NCBI GenBank assembly: GCA_008360975.2
Contig: CM039196.1
Coordinates: 7,730,263-7,794,262 of the forward strand
DNA from: Lichenostomus cassidix
Taxonomy: Eukaryota; Chordata; Aves; Passeriformes; Meliphagidae
Reading direction: 5' to 3'
DNA: 64,000 bases
This document shows positions 1 through 13,600 of the stretch, in pieces. A model generated the notes under the pieces. The model saw nothing but the letters and a program-made list of their open reading frames with translations, ran no database searches and was not told the DNA's origin. Numbering within the stretch: the first letter of the stretch is position 1; each line of letters starts with the position of its first letter. The position numbers and the translations under genes are program-made.

Positions 1-1971
1 AACACTGTCACTGTTCCACCACAGCCAGGCCCTGCAGTTTTGTCCTGCAGAGCCCCCCCTCACCTCTCTGTCCTCCCACCCCTGTAATTCTGTGTATTCA
101 AGTAAATTCCTTTTTAATTTCAACTTCCTTCCAGTCATTGGAATCTACAAGGCCAGTGTGACACAAGCTCTTCTCTGAAAGAGGGCAAGGGCACAGAGAG
201 CAGGGCAATGTGCTGTATGCCTCATTTTTCCAAAACCTGGCTCTTTGCAGGGTGACTTGCAGTTTCCACTACCTGAGCCAGGAAAGGGGAGGAAGGAGGC
301 TGTATTGAAACCTTTTTTTCCCCTTTCATCACTTGGTTCTCCAGCAAAGATGGTGCATTAAAGGAATACCCAACCAGCTCCTGCTATGGCCAGAGGGATC
401 AGCAGGAATTGTGCAGCCTTGCTATGGGAACTCACTCCTGGGAACCACTGTGCTGTTTGTAAGCACATTTTTACATTCTTTGACACTTTTCCAGTAAATG
501 TGCTTAGAGAGAAAAAGCAGGATTTTAACCAGGGGCTGAAGAAGCTTTTGTCTGGCCTTGACTAGAATAACACCAGCCCTCTCTTACTTTGCACTGCTCC
601 ATACCTGAGTTGTTCTGCTGAAAGGCAATGGGTGACCAGTGAATTCATTGTTTCCTGAGACCTGGCACCACAGCAGAGAGCAAAAGCACAAAACACCCTT
701 GAGAAGGCAGTGGTGTGCAGTAGGGCTGGCAGCTGGGGCCGATTGTTTCCATACAGTCACACAAAGAGGGGGCTCTCAGGAGGCTCAGCTCTTCACCTCT
801 GCTTTTTCTGGCATGAATTCAGCCTGGCCCCTCAAGGAGCAAAGTATTGTCTATGTGGGAAACAGCACAGATTGAACAGTTTTTCAAGCCAAGTAGCTGC
901 AACTCTGTTACCATATTTACCAAGAGAAAAAGCCAAAAATATTACTGTTCAGTTTAATTTTGCCTGTTACCTGCTGGTTTGAATGGCTGCAGCCCAGGAG
1001 TTCAGACTACCAGTTGCTCTGCTTCAGCATCGTGTGGTTGATCATGGTGGGACCCATCTCATATGGGGCCACCGACTGTTAGAAGTCACACTGTGTTTGA
1101 AGGTCTCCAAGGAAACCCTGCTTTTCCCTCCAGCCCCTTTCAAGAGGCAGGTGAGGCCAGCGTGGGCTGTGAGTCCCCTTGGCTGTTGGGAGTCACAGGA
1201 ATGACCATGCCACCCCTGCAGCCAGAGGGAGCAGCTGGCCGATAAGCCCTGTGCTCAGGCACTGCGTTCTAAATATCCAGTATTTCTGGGATTCCCCTGC
1301 CACCCCTCGCCAGCAACGTTTGGAAGGAACAGGATGTCGGAAACCTGGCACAGGAAGCAGCTTTTCTAAGCAAGACAGGGGATTTACCAAAAGACCCCCT
1401 AGGTTTGCACACAGTTTGCTTCGGAGGAGGCAAACAAACCCCTCAGACGGCACAGGAAGGAGGCGGCAGCGCCGGGCCCGGCGGGCTACGGCACGGCGGC
1501 TCGGCCGGGAAGCTCTCACTTCCGCTCTTTCTTTGGGAAGTGTATTTGTTATCGCAGCCTGTGCTGTGGCTGTGGGGAAGGGGCCTGAGCCGTGGCCCCA
1601 GGAGGGACATTCCCCCTGAAGGGGCACTCAGCCGTTTGGGACAGGGCTGGTGGTGGCGGGACGATGGCGGGAAAGCCGGCCAGAGGACACCGTGCAGTGA
1701 AGCCGTGTGGGGCTGGCGGCCTGAGGCCGTTCTGCCCTCAGCCCTGGGGCACGGGCCGTGAGGGGCTGCTGAGGAGCCTCGGCGGGCCCGGCACTGACTC
1801 AGCCTCCAGTGAGCTCAGGCGCTGCGGCCCGGTGACTTCATCCTCTGGAAATAGCAACCGAGGAGGAACCATCTCTGTCACCACCGTACCCGTACAGGCA
1901 CTGGCTGCTGCCTGCACTGCTGCCTGCCTCGGGCCCCAGCTCGGCAGCTGGCTGAGCTCCAAGGCAGGAGC

Positions 1972-2073
1972 AGCCCCTCCTGCCTGCCCTCAGCACGGAT
2001 GGGTGCTGGAGCTGCTCCACACAGCCCCTCCTGCCTGCCCTCAGCACGGCCAGGTGCTGGAGCTGCCCCACAC
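1972..2073. repeat. 51-bp tandem duplication (two copies)
   Basis: Copy one is 1972-2022 and copy two is 2023-2073, directly abutting, differing at about four positions. The unit length is a multiple of three, so any frame through it gives a 17-residue repeat, but no convincing gene covers it. It is probably a young minisatellite-type duplication. Confidence 0.85.
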
Positions 2074-4463
2074 AGGACACCACAGGCTGGGGCTCTGTGG
2101 CTGCACAGGGCTGGTGACATTTGGCAGCTGCCAGCCCCGTGAGGGACAATGCACGCTGCTGCTGCAGGAGTCGGTGAAGTCAGAGTTCATCAAGGCCAGA
2201 GAGGTCACAGCTGTATCACCCCGCCTGCTCAGACAGCACAGACAACACAGTTTACACTCAGCCAATAATGGCTCCTTGGCTAAAATGTGTATTCCGGAAA
2301 AGGCACCTGACTCCCTGCGAAGGCTCTGAAGGAAGATGACTCCCGTGGCTCCCCTGGCTGCAAAGCAGAGCCATGGCAGCAGCTGGCAGTGGCTATCTCA
2401 GGTAACAGGGTCCTCATTCGTATCACTGGTGAGCTGAGTCGTCCTGAGGTTTGTGCTGGGGCAGCACAGAGCAATCCCTGAATGTTCTATGGCACTGCCA
2501 CAATGGCCAGGGATCTTGGAGGTCACACAGAAGCACCCTGTGGGTGTCCACTCTGGGTTTTTCCAAGGGAACAGTACAGGGACAGGACTTGGGCACTGGG
2601 ACCAGTGTGAAGGGTTGGTGTGGGCACAAGGCAGGTGTCCCAGAGGCACCAGTCCTTGCATCCATCTGCCTTGTCAGCCGTGGCAGCCTTTGTTGGCCAC
2701 TGCAGGACAGGCTGGCAGGAGCTACTGCTGCCAGCACGATGCCACAACTGTGAGAAAAACCCTCCCCAGCCCCACATCCCCAGGCTGGGGCAAGCCCATG
2801 GCCAAGGCCCAGCATCTGCCCCCTCCAGCATTGCTGTGGAGCTTTCAGGGGTTAAAGCATCTCTCCAGGCAGGTTTGGAGAAGGGCTGTAGGACTTTACT
2901 GGATTGTGAGGAGCAGAGAAGGCACAGAGGGCTCCACGAGGGGCTGGGATTGATCGATCTGCCCAAGGGAGGAGGAAGCAGAGTGGGGATCAAGGCAGCT
3001 TCCTAGGCCCCTCTGCCATTCCTGATGTCACAAAGAGGCCAAATCTTCCCTTTTACACAGAAAAAAGGCTCATCAGCAATCACAGCAGGCTGGGTTTGAC
3101 AGCTCATAACTTAATGGCTTTTAAAAAATAGCCACAGCCTGTTTCAAACACTGGTCAAGGTCTCCTCTGCCCTTCCCCCTGGAAAGCCTTCCTAGCTCTC
3201 ACTTTTCTGTTATTAGATACTTTCTCTAATCTTTGGCCTTCATTTATTAATGGCTAATTATATCTATTTGCTTTAGTGCCAACATTGTCCTTTAGCTTGA
3301 ATAGCTTTTTTGCCTCCCTAATGTTTGCTTCCCAGCGCTATTTATAGGCAGCAATTGTATCCCCCTGCAGCCACTGTTGTGTTTGGCTACATGGGCTCTG
3401 AGCCTTTGGCCTGCTCTGACAGCCCTCCTGCCTCCCTCAGTGTCCTCGTCACGAGTGGAGGGGGTCAGACAGGTCCCAGCCAGTGCCTGGCTGTGGGAGA
3501 AACCAGCTGGGTGTCAGCACTGGCCATGATGCTTTTGGGGCAGGAAACTGGGGACAGAGCTGTGTGTCCCCAGGGAGTCCTGTGGGGTTATGTTTTTTAG
3601 GCAGCCCCATGGGGTTATTTTTTTAGACAAAGGCAGGGATCACTCCAGGCTCCTGTTTGCCTTCCCTGTTCCTCCTTCCACATTTCTGTGGGGGCAGAGG
3701 AGCGCCCGGCAGCATGGCCCACCAAGGCAGCGCGGGAAGGCGTGTGATTCCTCGCTGCACTTTCATCCCGGGATGAAAGGCATGATAGAAAACATTTGTT
3801 TTTGTGATAAAAGCAATTGACCCGGGAGGAATCTGCCTCCCCAGGGTGGCCTGCAGCAAATCGTGGAGATAAGGCACAACAGGCAGCAAACACCAAGTGC
3901 TTCCAAGCCTCGGAGCAGCTGCAGAGCAAATCCCTCTCCCTACGTGGAAGGAAACCCACACTGGGTTTCCACAGCTGCTCTGAAGCATGGACAAGACAGC
4001 CAGAGATGGTTTTAGTGGATTTTGTTGGGAAGGAGAAGGTCTGCAGAGGACACTGTTTATTTATTTTTTTTTTAATGAATGGCCAGATTTTTTTATTGCA
4101 GACATCTTCACCACAGATCTCAGCCGAGCTTTTAATAGATGGGTTCCTTGCCAGCGGCAATTGCAAATTGATTGCAGCAGAAATGGCAAGTGAAGACAAA
4201 TATAGTGTAGGCTGCCTGCAGGGAGAGTGCGTGGAGGAAACTTCGGATGCTATTTTTGGTGTTTTGTCTCCACTGCTTACAGTATTTCTAATCTTTGGTT
4301 TTCCTTAAAAAAATGTTTGAGGGTAGAAATGTTTTGTTGTTGGGTTTTATTTGAGGTTTAAAAAGTTCCATTCTCTGGAGAAAGAGTTGGGTGCCAAGTC
4401 TCTGCCCAGCTCTGTGGAGCTGCTGGGTGCTGTGGCCCTGGTTGGTGTGGCAGGAGGGTGAAT

Positions 4464-4487
4464 TGCTGCTGCTGCTGCTGCTGCTGC
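4464..4487 (+). repeat. (TGC)8 trinucleotide microsatellite
   Basis: Eight uninterrupted TGC units can be counted. The open frames through it translate to poly-Leu or poly-Gln/Ala runs and are not believable genes. Confidence 0.9.
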
Positions 4488-7334
4488 CTCTGTCCCCTCC
4501 ACTGGGACCAGAACCAGGCCTGTCTCTCTCCCAGGCACTGTGCAGGGCTGACACAGAGCCAAACCCTGATTTCACCCCAATCCATGGGAACCTCGTGGGG
4601 GTGCAGGAAAGTACAGCACTCTGTCTCATAAAGAAAGGAAACCCTCCCACGCTGCCGAGCCGTGGCTGCACCACAGGGGCCAGCAGCAGCCCCAGCACTG
4701 CAGTGAGCTCTGCTGCTCAGCACCAGTGCACTTCATTTGGTCCCAGCCAGCTCCAGGAACTGCAATGGTTGGATGCTCCTGAAACACAGTGGGGTCTGCA
4801 GGTGACATGCTTGACCTGGAGGGTGTTCGCTCAGGACTGCAAAATCATGAATCTGGGTGTGGCCAAGAGTCCAACTCTTGGAGGAGGGCACTCCAAGAGG
4901 AGGGCTCTAGCAGTCACTCAGGTTACTTGGCAGAGCAGGAAAACACTCCAAGTTATTTCTGGGCTTGGGGAGCCACAGCTTTGTGATAGTGATGTTAAAG
5001 GCTGTTATCCTAACCTTTTCAAACCCAGGGGATGGTCGGGATGTGGTGGCAAATTGAGGCACAGTCCCAGGACAAAAAGCAGAGGTGTCTCGCTGACACG
5101 TGTCCATGGGTGTGAGAGATAAAGCTGTGGTTAGAAATAAAGAAGCAGAAATGCTCATAAAAGTGTCAAGCAAGAATGGGGGAAACCTGGGAAACTCCAG
5201 AAAAGTGAAATAAAAGCAACTCATAGCAGGGCTGGCTGTGACCACACGACCAGTGTCCACCTGGCAGTCTGGGATGTTTGCAGCAGCAGCTCAGGGGAGA
5301 GAATCAGCATCTGGCAGCATTTCGGACCATGGGATAGGTTTATTTGCTGCATAGGAGGCTTCCTGGTATGAGAAGCCCCAGATGTTCTTCTGCAATCTTT
5401 TCAAACATCCCTGTTTGTTCAGACTCTGTTTTGCTTTGATTTGATCAAGCTGCAATCTGTCATTCACTAAAAAATCCCTCAATTTCCCATGCTTGCCTTT
5501 AAACAATGTAAAAGGCCCCTCTCCATCAGCATGCTGGATGATGCTGGCGTTGGAATAAAGACAGTAAAAATGGGAAAAAGAAGTTGTTCATCAGTGGTTC
5601 AGTGAGCCCTTTAGCAGAGGGCACCTCTGTCACACCCTGTCACACCCAGCCAGGCTGATGTTACATGTCCAGCACAGTACCCAGCTGCTCAGCATCACCC
5701 ACCGTGCGCTGGGGTGGGTTGTAGCTTCTGAGCATCTCTGGAAAGAAAAAAAAAATTAAAACTAAAAACACTTTAAAAAATGTTTTTAAGGCAGTCACTA
5801 TCATCCACCTCTGATAACTGCACCAGCCACCTGGCCTGCAGTGCTGTGCCCACAGGCCTTCTGCAGGCAGGATTGAGATCCCAGTGCCCTGCAGTGGTGC
5901 CTGTCCTGCCCCTCTGGGCACCTCTGGGAGAAGGGGCTCAGTGCCAAAGCAGGCACATACCCTCTGCCTGGGGTTTCCCAGCTGGGAGGGTTTTCAGCTG
6001 GCCTTGCTGGGGCTGGTATGTGCAGATGTACCAGGGAGAAGCGCAGCAGCGCTTGGGAGCAGTCCAGGGTAAATGCATTTGGTGCCACACGCGTCTGCCC
6101 GGCTCTGCCCTGGCACAGGCACTGGCCCTGGCGCTGGCAGCGGTACTGGAATTGCACCACTGCAGGGTGAGGCTGCTGACCAGACAAACCCCCTTTTTGG
6201 GGCTGCAAAAGTCTCAGGGGCAGCACACGCCAGCTCAGCCACCCCCCGGAGGTTATTTCGCAAGAGAAAGGAGCTTGTGGAGGAGGTTTTCGTGGCTGGG
6301 GATCAAAGTCCCTGGCAGCCGCCCAGATTCCCAGCATTTAGCATTGCACAGCCCGGGTCTGCAGCTGGGTTTGTGTGCCAGGCCGCGGCAGGAGGCGGCA
6401 GGAGGGGGAGTCCAGGGCTCGCAGGGCGGGAGGGCTCGGCTATCCCCGTGCTGGGTTGCTGGGGTCAGCCCTCTCACCAGGCAACATGGAAATGGAGATC
6501 AAGCCCCATGGCCGCCCCTGGGAAGGGCATGCTTGGGAAAGGGGCAGGCAGTGAACAGGACTCTCGGTCTCCAGCAGACACAGGCAAGCAGCTTTTTTTT
6601 GTCCAGCAATGGAGTCATCGTGTTCAGGTCCTGCAGCATCCCAGCTAGTGGAGCATGGCTGGACCTTCCCTGTCCTGATTTGGGCAATGCCATTCTCATC
6701 CCAGGCAATAATCCTGCTTTCTCCATCCTGCTGCACATCTGTCTGTCCCAGGCTGTCTCCCAGTCCCCAGTGTTGCCAGGACCTCAGCTGAATAAACTCA
6801 TTTTTTGCCGTGTTTGTGGCAGCAGACTTTGTGGAGATCTGGGAGGAGGCAGGCAGGGACACAAGGAAGACGTCAACTGACTTTTTACAGCTTTGATTAG
6901 TTAAGAGCATGTGTTTACATGGTGAATAACCTGGAGGGTCACATTTTAAGACACTGATGTATTTCCCCCTCTAAGGCAAACAGCATGTTTATCCCCGCCA
7001 GGTCTGTGGGGCGGGACGCAGAGCTCAGCTCCCTTGCCAGCCCCACTCCCAGAGCAGACAAGGTAATCAGTAACACCACCCCACCTTGCCAGGGCTCAGT
7101 AAATGTTCCTGGTGTCTCCTCTGCCCATCACAGTGAAGCTTTTCCCAGGTCCGGTCTTTCTGGGGCACCCTCTACCAACACCCTCATCCCGCGGAACCAG
7201 AAAGGCTGGGAACCGCCTTTTGATTTTCAGAATAAATGTATTCCCCGAAAATTCCCACCCCGAAGCACTAACCTATAACCCTTGTCTGTCTCTGTTGGTT
7301 TTCCATTTCATCTGGCCGTATTTCCATAACCAGC

Positions 7335-7358
7335 TTTTTTTTTTTTGGGGGGGGGGGG
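7335..7358 (+). repeat. T12-G12 homopolymer junction
   Basis: Twelve T are followed directly by twelve G on the plus strand. The tract is prone to slippage and to sequencing length error, and a G12 run can take part in G-quadruplex structures. No gene is visible around it. Confidence 0.85.
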
Positions 7359-9522
7359 TGTCAGTGTCACCTCCCAGTGACTGTAAGTGGCAGCAAAGGG
7401 CTGGGTGTCACCCGCCGTTCCCGTCGCAATCCGGGTTGAGAGAGCACTGCTCGCCCACACCATCGCTAATCCCGCCCGTGTCGCTGCCGGACGCTGTCAG
7501 CAGACACTGGGCTGGCAAGAAACCAGGCTGGCAGTCGCCGCAAAAAAGGGTAGAAAACTGCCAGGTTTGGGGCCAGGAGCTGTTCCTGCTGTGTTATTAT
7601 TGGCAACCTCTGTTATAAGGCAAAACAACAAAATTAAGAATAGATGTAAAGAGCAACGTGTTTTTTTCTCCATCCAGCTGAGCTGTCGAGAATAAATCAC
7701 CGGGTATTTTTGCAAACACTCGGCGAGGCTGGGGAAATCTGCTGGGAGCCGGAGCGCTCAGGTCAGGGCTGTCCTGCCAAGAGATGATTACAGCCTGTCC
7801 TGGGGACAGAGGAACGGGGAACAGGGCCAAGAGGTGTCTCAAGTCCAGGAGTAAGATTACAGGCTGCGGGGTCAGCAAAACCCTCCCGCGTTCTGGGCGG
7901 CACCTGAATCCTTTCCAGAAAGGAAACCACCCGAGGCATTGCTGTGCCTGGCAAAGATCCCTTGGTGGGGGGCAGGGGGGCTCCAGCAGCCCCGCCAGGA
8001 GATGGCAGATGCTCAGGGGAAGATTATTCAGTCAATGCATGGCATTTCTGCCCAGCACTGAGGTGAAGGTCTTGGGTCCTGCCATCACATGTGTGTGGGG
8101 GCAGGGTGCTCCCCAGATGCACACCAGGCTGGTTCCACAACCCTGGGGTTGCAGTGCTTAGCAGTGGAACCCCCTGCTCCTGACCCTCTGCCTGGAGTTG
8201 TACAGAGGTGAGGTGAACATCTTTGCAGACTGTGACCTCCCAGTCAAAGCGCAGATGAAATTTGTAATGTTCCTGTCTTAGGAAAAAGAATAGTAAGAGT
8301 AGGTTAAACATCCAGCTCAGCACAGTGCCTGGCATCTACTGCAGCAGTTAATCTACAGCAAAACAAATTACATGTTGCTAGAGCTTGGCAATGTGTTTTT
8401 TAGCATCCATATGTTTTTTGAAGGGAGAGGGCTCTCACACACCCCACTCACAGGGCACGGCTGCTCTGTCGAGGAATCAGTGCCAGCCTGAGCTTCATTG
8501 GGCCCAGGGCACAGCTCCACCGCCTCCACCCCCTGCCAGGCTTTCACCTGCCCTTAAAATCAATCCCACAGAGAGCAAGGCCACAGGGAGCAACAGCCAA
8601 GCCAAACCAGAGCCACTCAGAGCTCGGACCAAGGGGACACCCTTGGAGGTGGTGCCGGGGTGGTGACAGAGTGCTGAGGGATGAGGAGCAGGGGCACAGT
8701 CCTCAGGTGTGTGTCCCTGCCCATGCAGTAAGTCCAGCATCCATCCCATAACCTCCTCACCTACAGGCAAGTCCCTGCTCAGCACCACACATCCCAACAG
8801 GCTGCAGTAAGTCCTGGCACAGGCATTCCCTGCCAGGTTTAGGCAGTGGTGGAGTTGGCAGTGCTGACCTCCTCGGTTTTTTGCCAGGCGGACTGCAACA
8901 ACCTTCACTTCTCTGTCCAGCATCTGAGGGGATCAAATATTTGTGTATCAACTTCATGTAAACATGGGGAAAAGAGAGGAAAACAGGAAAAATGGGCAAG
9001 AGGGGTAACTGCCATCTGTTCTGATACTGCTGCTTGTTCCCAGGGCAGATCTCACTGACCCATGATGTGAGGGCTGGAGATCCTCGTACAGCCCAGCTGC
9101 TGTCCTCACCACTTGGACATAATTCAAGTGTGGAACCTGCTGCCTGGCTCAGAGAAGATGAGCTTGGTTTTCAGGGCTGACATGCAGAAACCAGAGAAGT
9201 TTCCATGAAGCCCTTCACACTGGCAGTGTTGGGTGAAGCCCTGGCTCACGTTACAACTCCTGGGATTTTTGAGTGGCAAAACCATGGTGTGTTAATGCTC
9301 ACAAACAGGCGCCAGAACAACAACCTGTGTGGGCAGAGAGCTCAAATGTTGTATCTTGAACCAGCCAGGCTCTCTCCTAGGCACCAGCACCAATCCTGCC
9401 CACAGGAAGGGATTATGTCCCAGCCAGCATAGTCAGGCCATGGTATTGCTGGACATGAGCAGCTCACAGAGCCAGTAACTGCTCCTGGCTCTCAAGGCTT
9501 TGTCTGATTATGGCACAGCAGA

Positions 9523-9608
9523 AGGGAAGATCCAAGAAGAGGAGAGGACAGGGGAGAAAAAGGAGAAAAGAGGAAAAAAGAAAACAGAGAAGAGGGGAAA
9601 AAAAGGAC
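9523..9608 (+). repeat. Purine-rich low-complexity tract
   Basis: The plus strand is almost all A and G over roughly 85 bases. The minus-strand frame through it gives an artificial Leu/Phe/Ser-rich peptide, which I do not accept as a gene. Confidence 0.7.
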
Positions 9609-11599
9609 AATGACGAAAGCCAAAAGATGTAACAGAAAGCAATGGCAAGGGGCAGCACTACTGCATGATCAGCAAAAGGCTAGAAAAAGTCTTGGGGGAC
9701 TCCCACCCCCTGAGGGGGAGTGTTCAAGCCTGAGCACTGAACAGGCCCAGCCCAGTGGTCAGCACTGCATGTCCCTGGGTTGGGGTTGGTTTCCAGCAGG
9801 AGCTCCCAGCTAGCTGGGATGCAATGCCCAGCAGCCAAGGAGCTCAGCAGCCAGGGAGCTTTGCCCAGGCACTGCTGGTCACGGGCAAGGCACCCCCTGG
9901 GCTCCAGCAGCCAGACACAGCTCCAACCCCGCCATGTGTGCGGGCTGTGTCCCACCACACTGTTCCAAAGCACTGTTTTGCATCCATAGTGCAAATGGGA
10001 AAAGCAAAGATTAAAAACACTCCCCCCCACCCTCTGGCATTGCTGCAAATGCTTTGTCATGTGAACCTCTGTGTGATGGTCACTGCTGTGCTGATTTAAC
10101 CAGCCCTGTGGGCTGGGTGTCTGCTTGCAAGGCCAGCTGCTGGATTTCTAGGAAACCAAGGGATGATGCAGGTGGTTCTCATGCAAGTTTGCGGCCTGAT
10201 GGGATCAGATTCAGAGCAGTGAACCAGGACCATGTGTGCTTGGATATCACCCTGTGCCGTGCTGGGCAGGAGCAAAAGCCCTTGAGCAGGAGAAACTGCT
10301 GCTGCCAAGGTCTGATGTGAGTGAGACATCCACACCCAGAGTCCCGAGTGACAAAATGAGTCACTGCCCTGTGCTGGCAGCATCCAGCACCGGGGCACAC
10401 CCCCGTGGGTCTGCTCAGAGCAGGATGGGCAGCTGGGCAAGGTGGGGCTCTTCCCTTGGCTACACTGCTCGGGATTGCAGCCAGCAGGACCCTTGGTGTG
10501 GGGTGAATCATGATGCCAGCCCCACTTCTGCCCTGCTCACTTGCATTAGCCTTTGGATAACAAGCCTTGGGGCACAGAAAGCACTGCCCAGCAGCCTGAA
10601 TTCCCCATGGCCTCCCTGCCCTTCGGCATCCTCTCCCAGCTGGGCAGGGACACCGAGCTGCACGGCACGGCCCTACGGCCCAGGAATCACCAAGGCAAAT
10701 CCTCATGTGGGGCTCAGCAGTAGCATCCCCTGCATGAGCAGTGAAGACATTGCTGAGCATCAGGACAGCCCCCAGCGACCCCACAGCCTCCTCCAGCCGA
10801 GCCCCCGTGGGAGCTGGATCTCTCCAGCCAGCGCCTCAGTGCCTAAATAATCACCCTGAGCTGCACGGAGCCTCTGGAGCTCGTGTGGCAGGAGGAGATG
10901 TAGCAGCCAATTGCCTAGTAACACCCCCTGCCTGCGCTCAGCCGTGCCCGGGGGTGCTGCAGCACTTCGTGAGCGATGGGTTTGCATTTGTACAGCACCT
11001 TTTGCCAGAGGGCTCTCTGCTAATGCTGCACATGTCACACACTTGTGTGGAGGCAACACACACCAGTCACGTCACCCCACCTCTGCAACAACCTCCACAA
11101 CACATCAGGTCCTCTGAGACAGAATCACCTGGGGAATGGAGAAGAGGCAGATGCAATTACCCTAGATGGAGCTTAGTCAAAATGTGGGCAAAACCTCTGT
11201 TTTTATGAAGCTGCCCAGAAAGTTTTGATTGTCATGCATGTTCAGGACATTCCAATCTCATCTGAAAGCAATCAGACAGGACAGGTATTGCATTTATCTC
11301 CAGAAAAGTGGAGATTACTCTAAATCTTCAGAAATTACCGAATTTGAGCTGACTCTGGATGTAGTTCTATGCAGATGAGCCTTTGGTAAGTCCAGCACTC
11401 ACAATCAAGGTACAGCCAGATCTTGGCGTCAACCACTAACACAGATCTGTCTCACAAAATACATGCAGCTATTCCTGCCCAGACAAATGTGACAATCAGT
11501 CCCCTGACCCAGTAAATGCTGTGACCAGGAGGGGTTTCTAATAAAGGCCTGGGGATCACAGCCTGTACAGTACAGACAGCTTTGCTGGATTAGAAACCT

Positions 11600-12260
11600 G
11601 ATTAATGGCCTCAGGGGAGATTAGAAATTGCTATTTCGAGAGGGGGTTTTCATAGCAGGCTCTGCGTAATCGCCAGCGCCTGCGGGACAGCCTCACCCTG
11701 TGCTGGCTGTTTTCTGGGGGAACCGACACTTCTGGGAGCCCTGGGAGGCCAGGCCAGGAGAAACATTTGTCTCTGCTAATAGCCGTGTTTATGTTTGCTG
11801 CAGAGCTCATCGCTGGCTGACCACAGCAATTACACGGGGGAGGCATATTTACATGTTTTAACTCTGAAACACTGAGCAAACAAGGCAAGATAATAATTAA
11901 CTTCGGGAGCTGTTAACCTTCAGCGTGAGTTTTGGCCAGTAAAGGAGAGATCTGCCAGAGCAAGGTCTCTATTTTAAGTAAACATTGAAAGAATGACGCG
12001 AGAAAGCTTTTGTTTTTGTATATTATGAGTAGGTAATTAAAGGGCATTAATTTGTGTCTCCAGCCTCGATGGTGTGAGAAACTCTTCATTGCAGAAGAGA
12101 GGGATAAAGGGGGGAAAAAAGCATCGTTAAAAAAAAAGTCTATTGGCTTCATCAGCTTGGAAACAGGAGAAGCAGGAGCAGTAAAGTACAGCATTGCTGG
12201 AAAGCTGTGGGTCTGCAGCTCATACATGCTCATTTGCTGTTGATTATCATGCCACAGAAA
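11600..12260. promoter_or_regulatory. Possible enhancer-like element with homeodomain-type sites
   Basis: This stretch contrasts with its GC-rich surroundings. It has clustered AT-rich factor-binding motifs, including TAATTA at 12034-12039 and ATTAAT close by at 12046-12051, plus a GTTAAC half-palindrome near 11911. It reads like conserved non-coding DNA rather than decayed repeat, but without an alignment this is only an impression. It could equally be unremarkable intergenic sequence. Confidence 0.2.
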
Positions 12261-13600
12261 CTGTGTTTAGACCTAAAACTTGCTGCAGGAGCTTAATCAG
12301 TAAAGCAGCGATAGTTTAGGAGCAAAGAGCAGCACCTTGTCCTCTGCCCTTGAGGTTCAGGGACTGGCCTCGCTGGCTCCCAGCACTCCCAGCCAGGCAG
12401 GGTGGGAGCACGGTGGTTCCCTCGGGTTGGTTCGGCACTGGATCAAACACCGTGAAATATCTGTCTCATGTCTGACCACAAATTGTTATTGCTGCCCCTT
12501 GGGTAATACATTCTGTGGGGGAAAGAAGAGGAACAACAAAAATGCAAAATTCTGCAGACTTTGGACTGTTATGAGTATCATAAAAAAAAAGTGGGGAATT
12601 GAGGAACGAGGAAGATAAAAAGAGGAAGAAAGGAAGGGAAGATAATTTAAATGGACAAGCAGAAGCAGATTTTCAATCTTATCGGTTATACTTGGTAACA
12701 AAGTGGAGCGTGCCAGCCAGTCAATAGTGCTTGTTTGACCATCAGTGGGAAACAGATGACGAATTCATCTATAAGGAGATTATGGGCAGAACCAGCCTCC
12801 TGCCCCAGCTAGCAGCTGCTGGGAGCTGAGGGCTGCCAGCCCAGCCTGACCTCGGGCAGTGCACAGGAGGCTTCGGTCGCTGCCCAGCACAGGCTGTTCG
12901 GGCAGGGCCACCTCCTTCTCCGCAGGGCACACAAAAGGCAGTGCCATTCGCCACTGAACACAAGGCGTGGAGAAGGATAGTTTTGAGAGGCGCCTGAAGT
13001 GTCACCAAATGTCACCTTTTCCCACGGATTTGCACTTGTGCTTGTTCTGCAGGGCAGGCTGAGCCTCACCGATTCAGCTCTTTCCTAGGCAGAGCCACTC
13101 TCGCAGCACTCAGCAGTCGGTCCTCACCCTCCTGTCCCAGTGCCCCACATACTTTTCACACACGGGCTTTAAGGCACTCACCACGTGCCCCTCTAAGTGG
13201 TTTCACAGTGTTCAGCAGTTCCAGTTCAACAGAACGAAGGTTCACTGCGATAACATCAGCAGGTTTCCCCTGCGCATGGCACAGAATCTATTAACATTTG
13301 TTTAGGAAATATCTTTGTTTAGGAAAGCCCCCCCAGTATCAAAAGCACGTGTTTTACAGCTTCAACCCAGCCCCCAGATGTAGCAATTTCCCCCGGGCCC
13401 AATTGCAAAACAAGCTGCTTTGGCCCTTGGCAGCCCTGCTCCCTGTCACAAGATTCCGGACTTCTAGTGGGCTTTTAAAGAAAGTTTTGGAAAAAAGTTT
13501 GTTTGCACAGGCAATGCACAGAGCTCCTGCAGTTGGGGTTTGTTTTTTTTTCCTTTTAGTGTTGCACCTCTGTGGGAGTGGTTTTATATGATCTGGTACT

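Larger units (their letters stand above)
1..13600. other. GC-rich intergenic region, no gene recognised
   Basis: No exon of a recognised protein could be read on either strand. Long open frames exist, up to 366 codons at 5780-6880, but they overlap open frames on the other strand, contain no domain I know and lack a codon pattern distinct from the surroundings, as expected by chance in GC-rich DNA. A CpG-rich patch lies at about 1455-1520 and could be a minor promoter. Low-complexity tracts are listed separately. In human the gene beyond the 3' end of YPEL1 is PPIL2 on the opposite strand; I found no segment resembling its U-box or cyclophilin domain, so it is outside the window, too diverged for me to see, or moved. 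Confidence 0.5.

Noticed and set aside
5780..6880. 366-codon plus-strand open frame in the GC-rich left part
   Set aside because: It contains no known domain, overlaps several open frames on the other strand, has composition like its surroundings and lacks exon-like splice borders. Best explained by chance in GC-rich DNA.
9464..9658. Leu/Phe/Ser-rich minus-strand peptide
   Set aside because: It is simply the translation of a purine-rich low-complexity tract read from the opposite strand.
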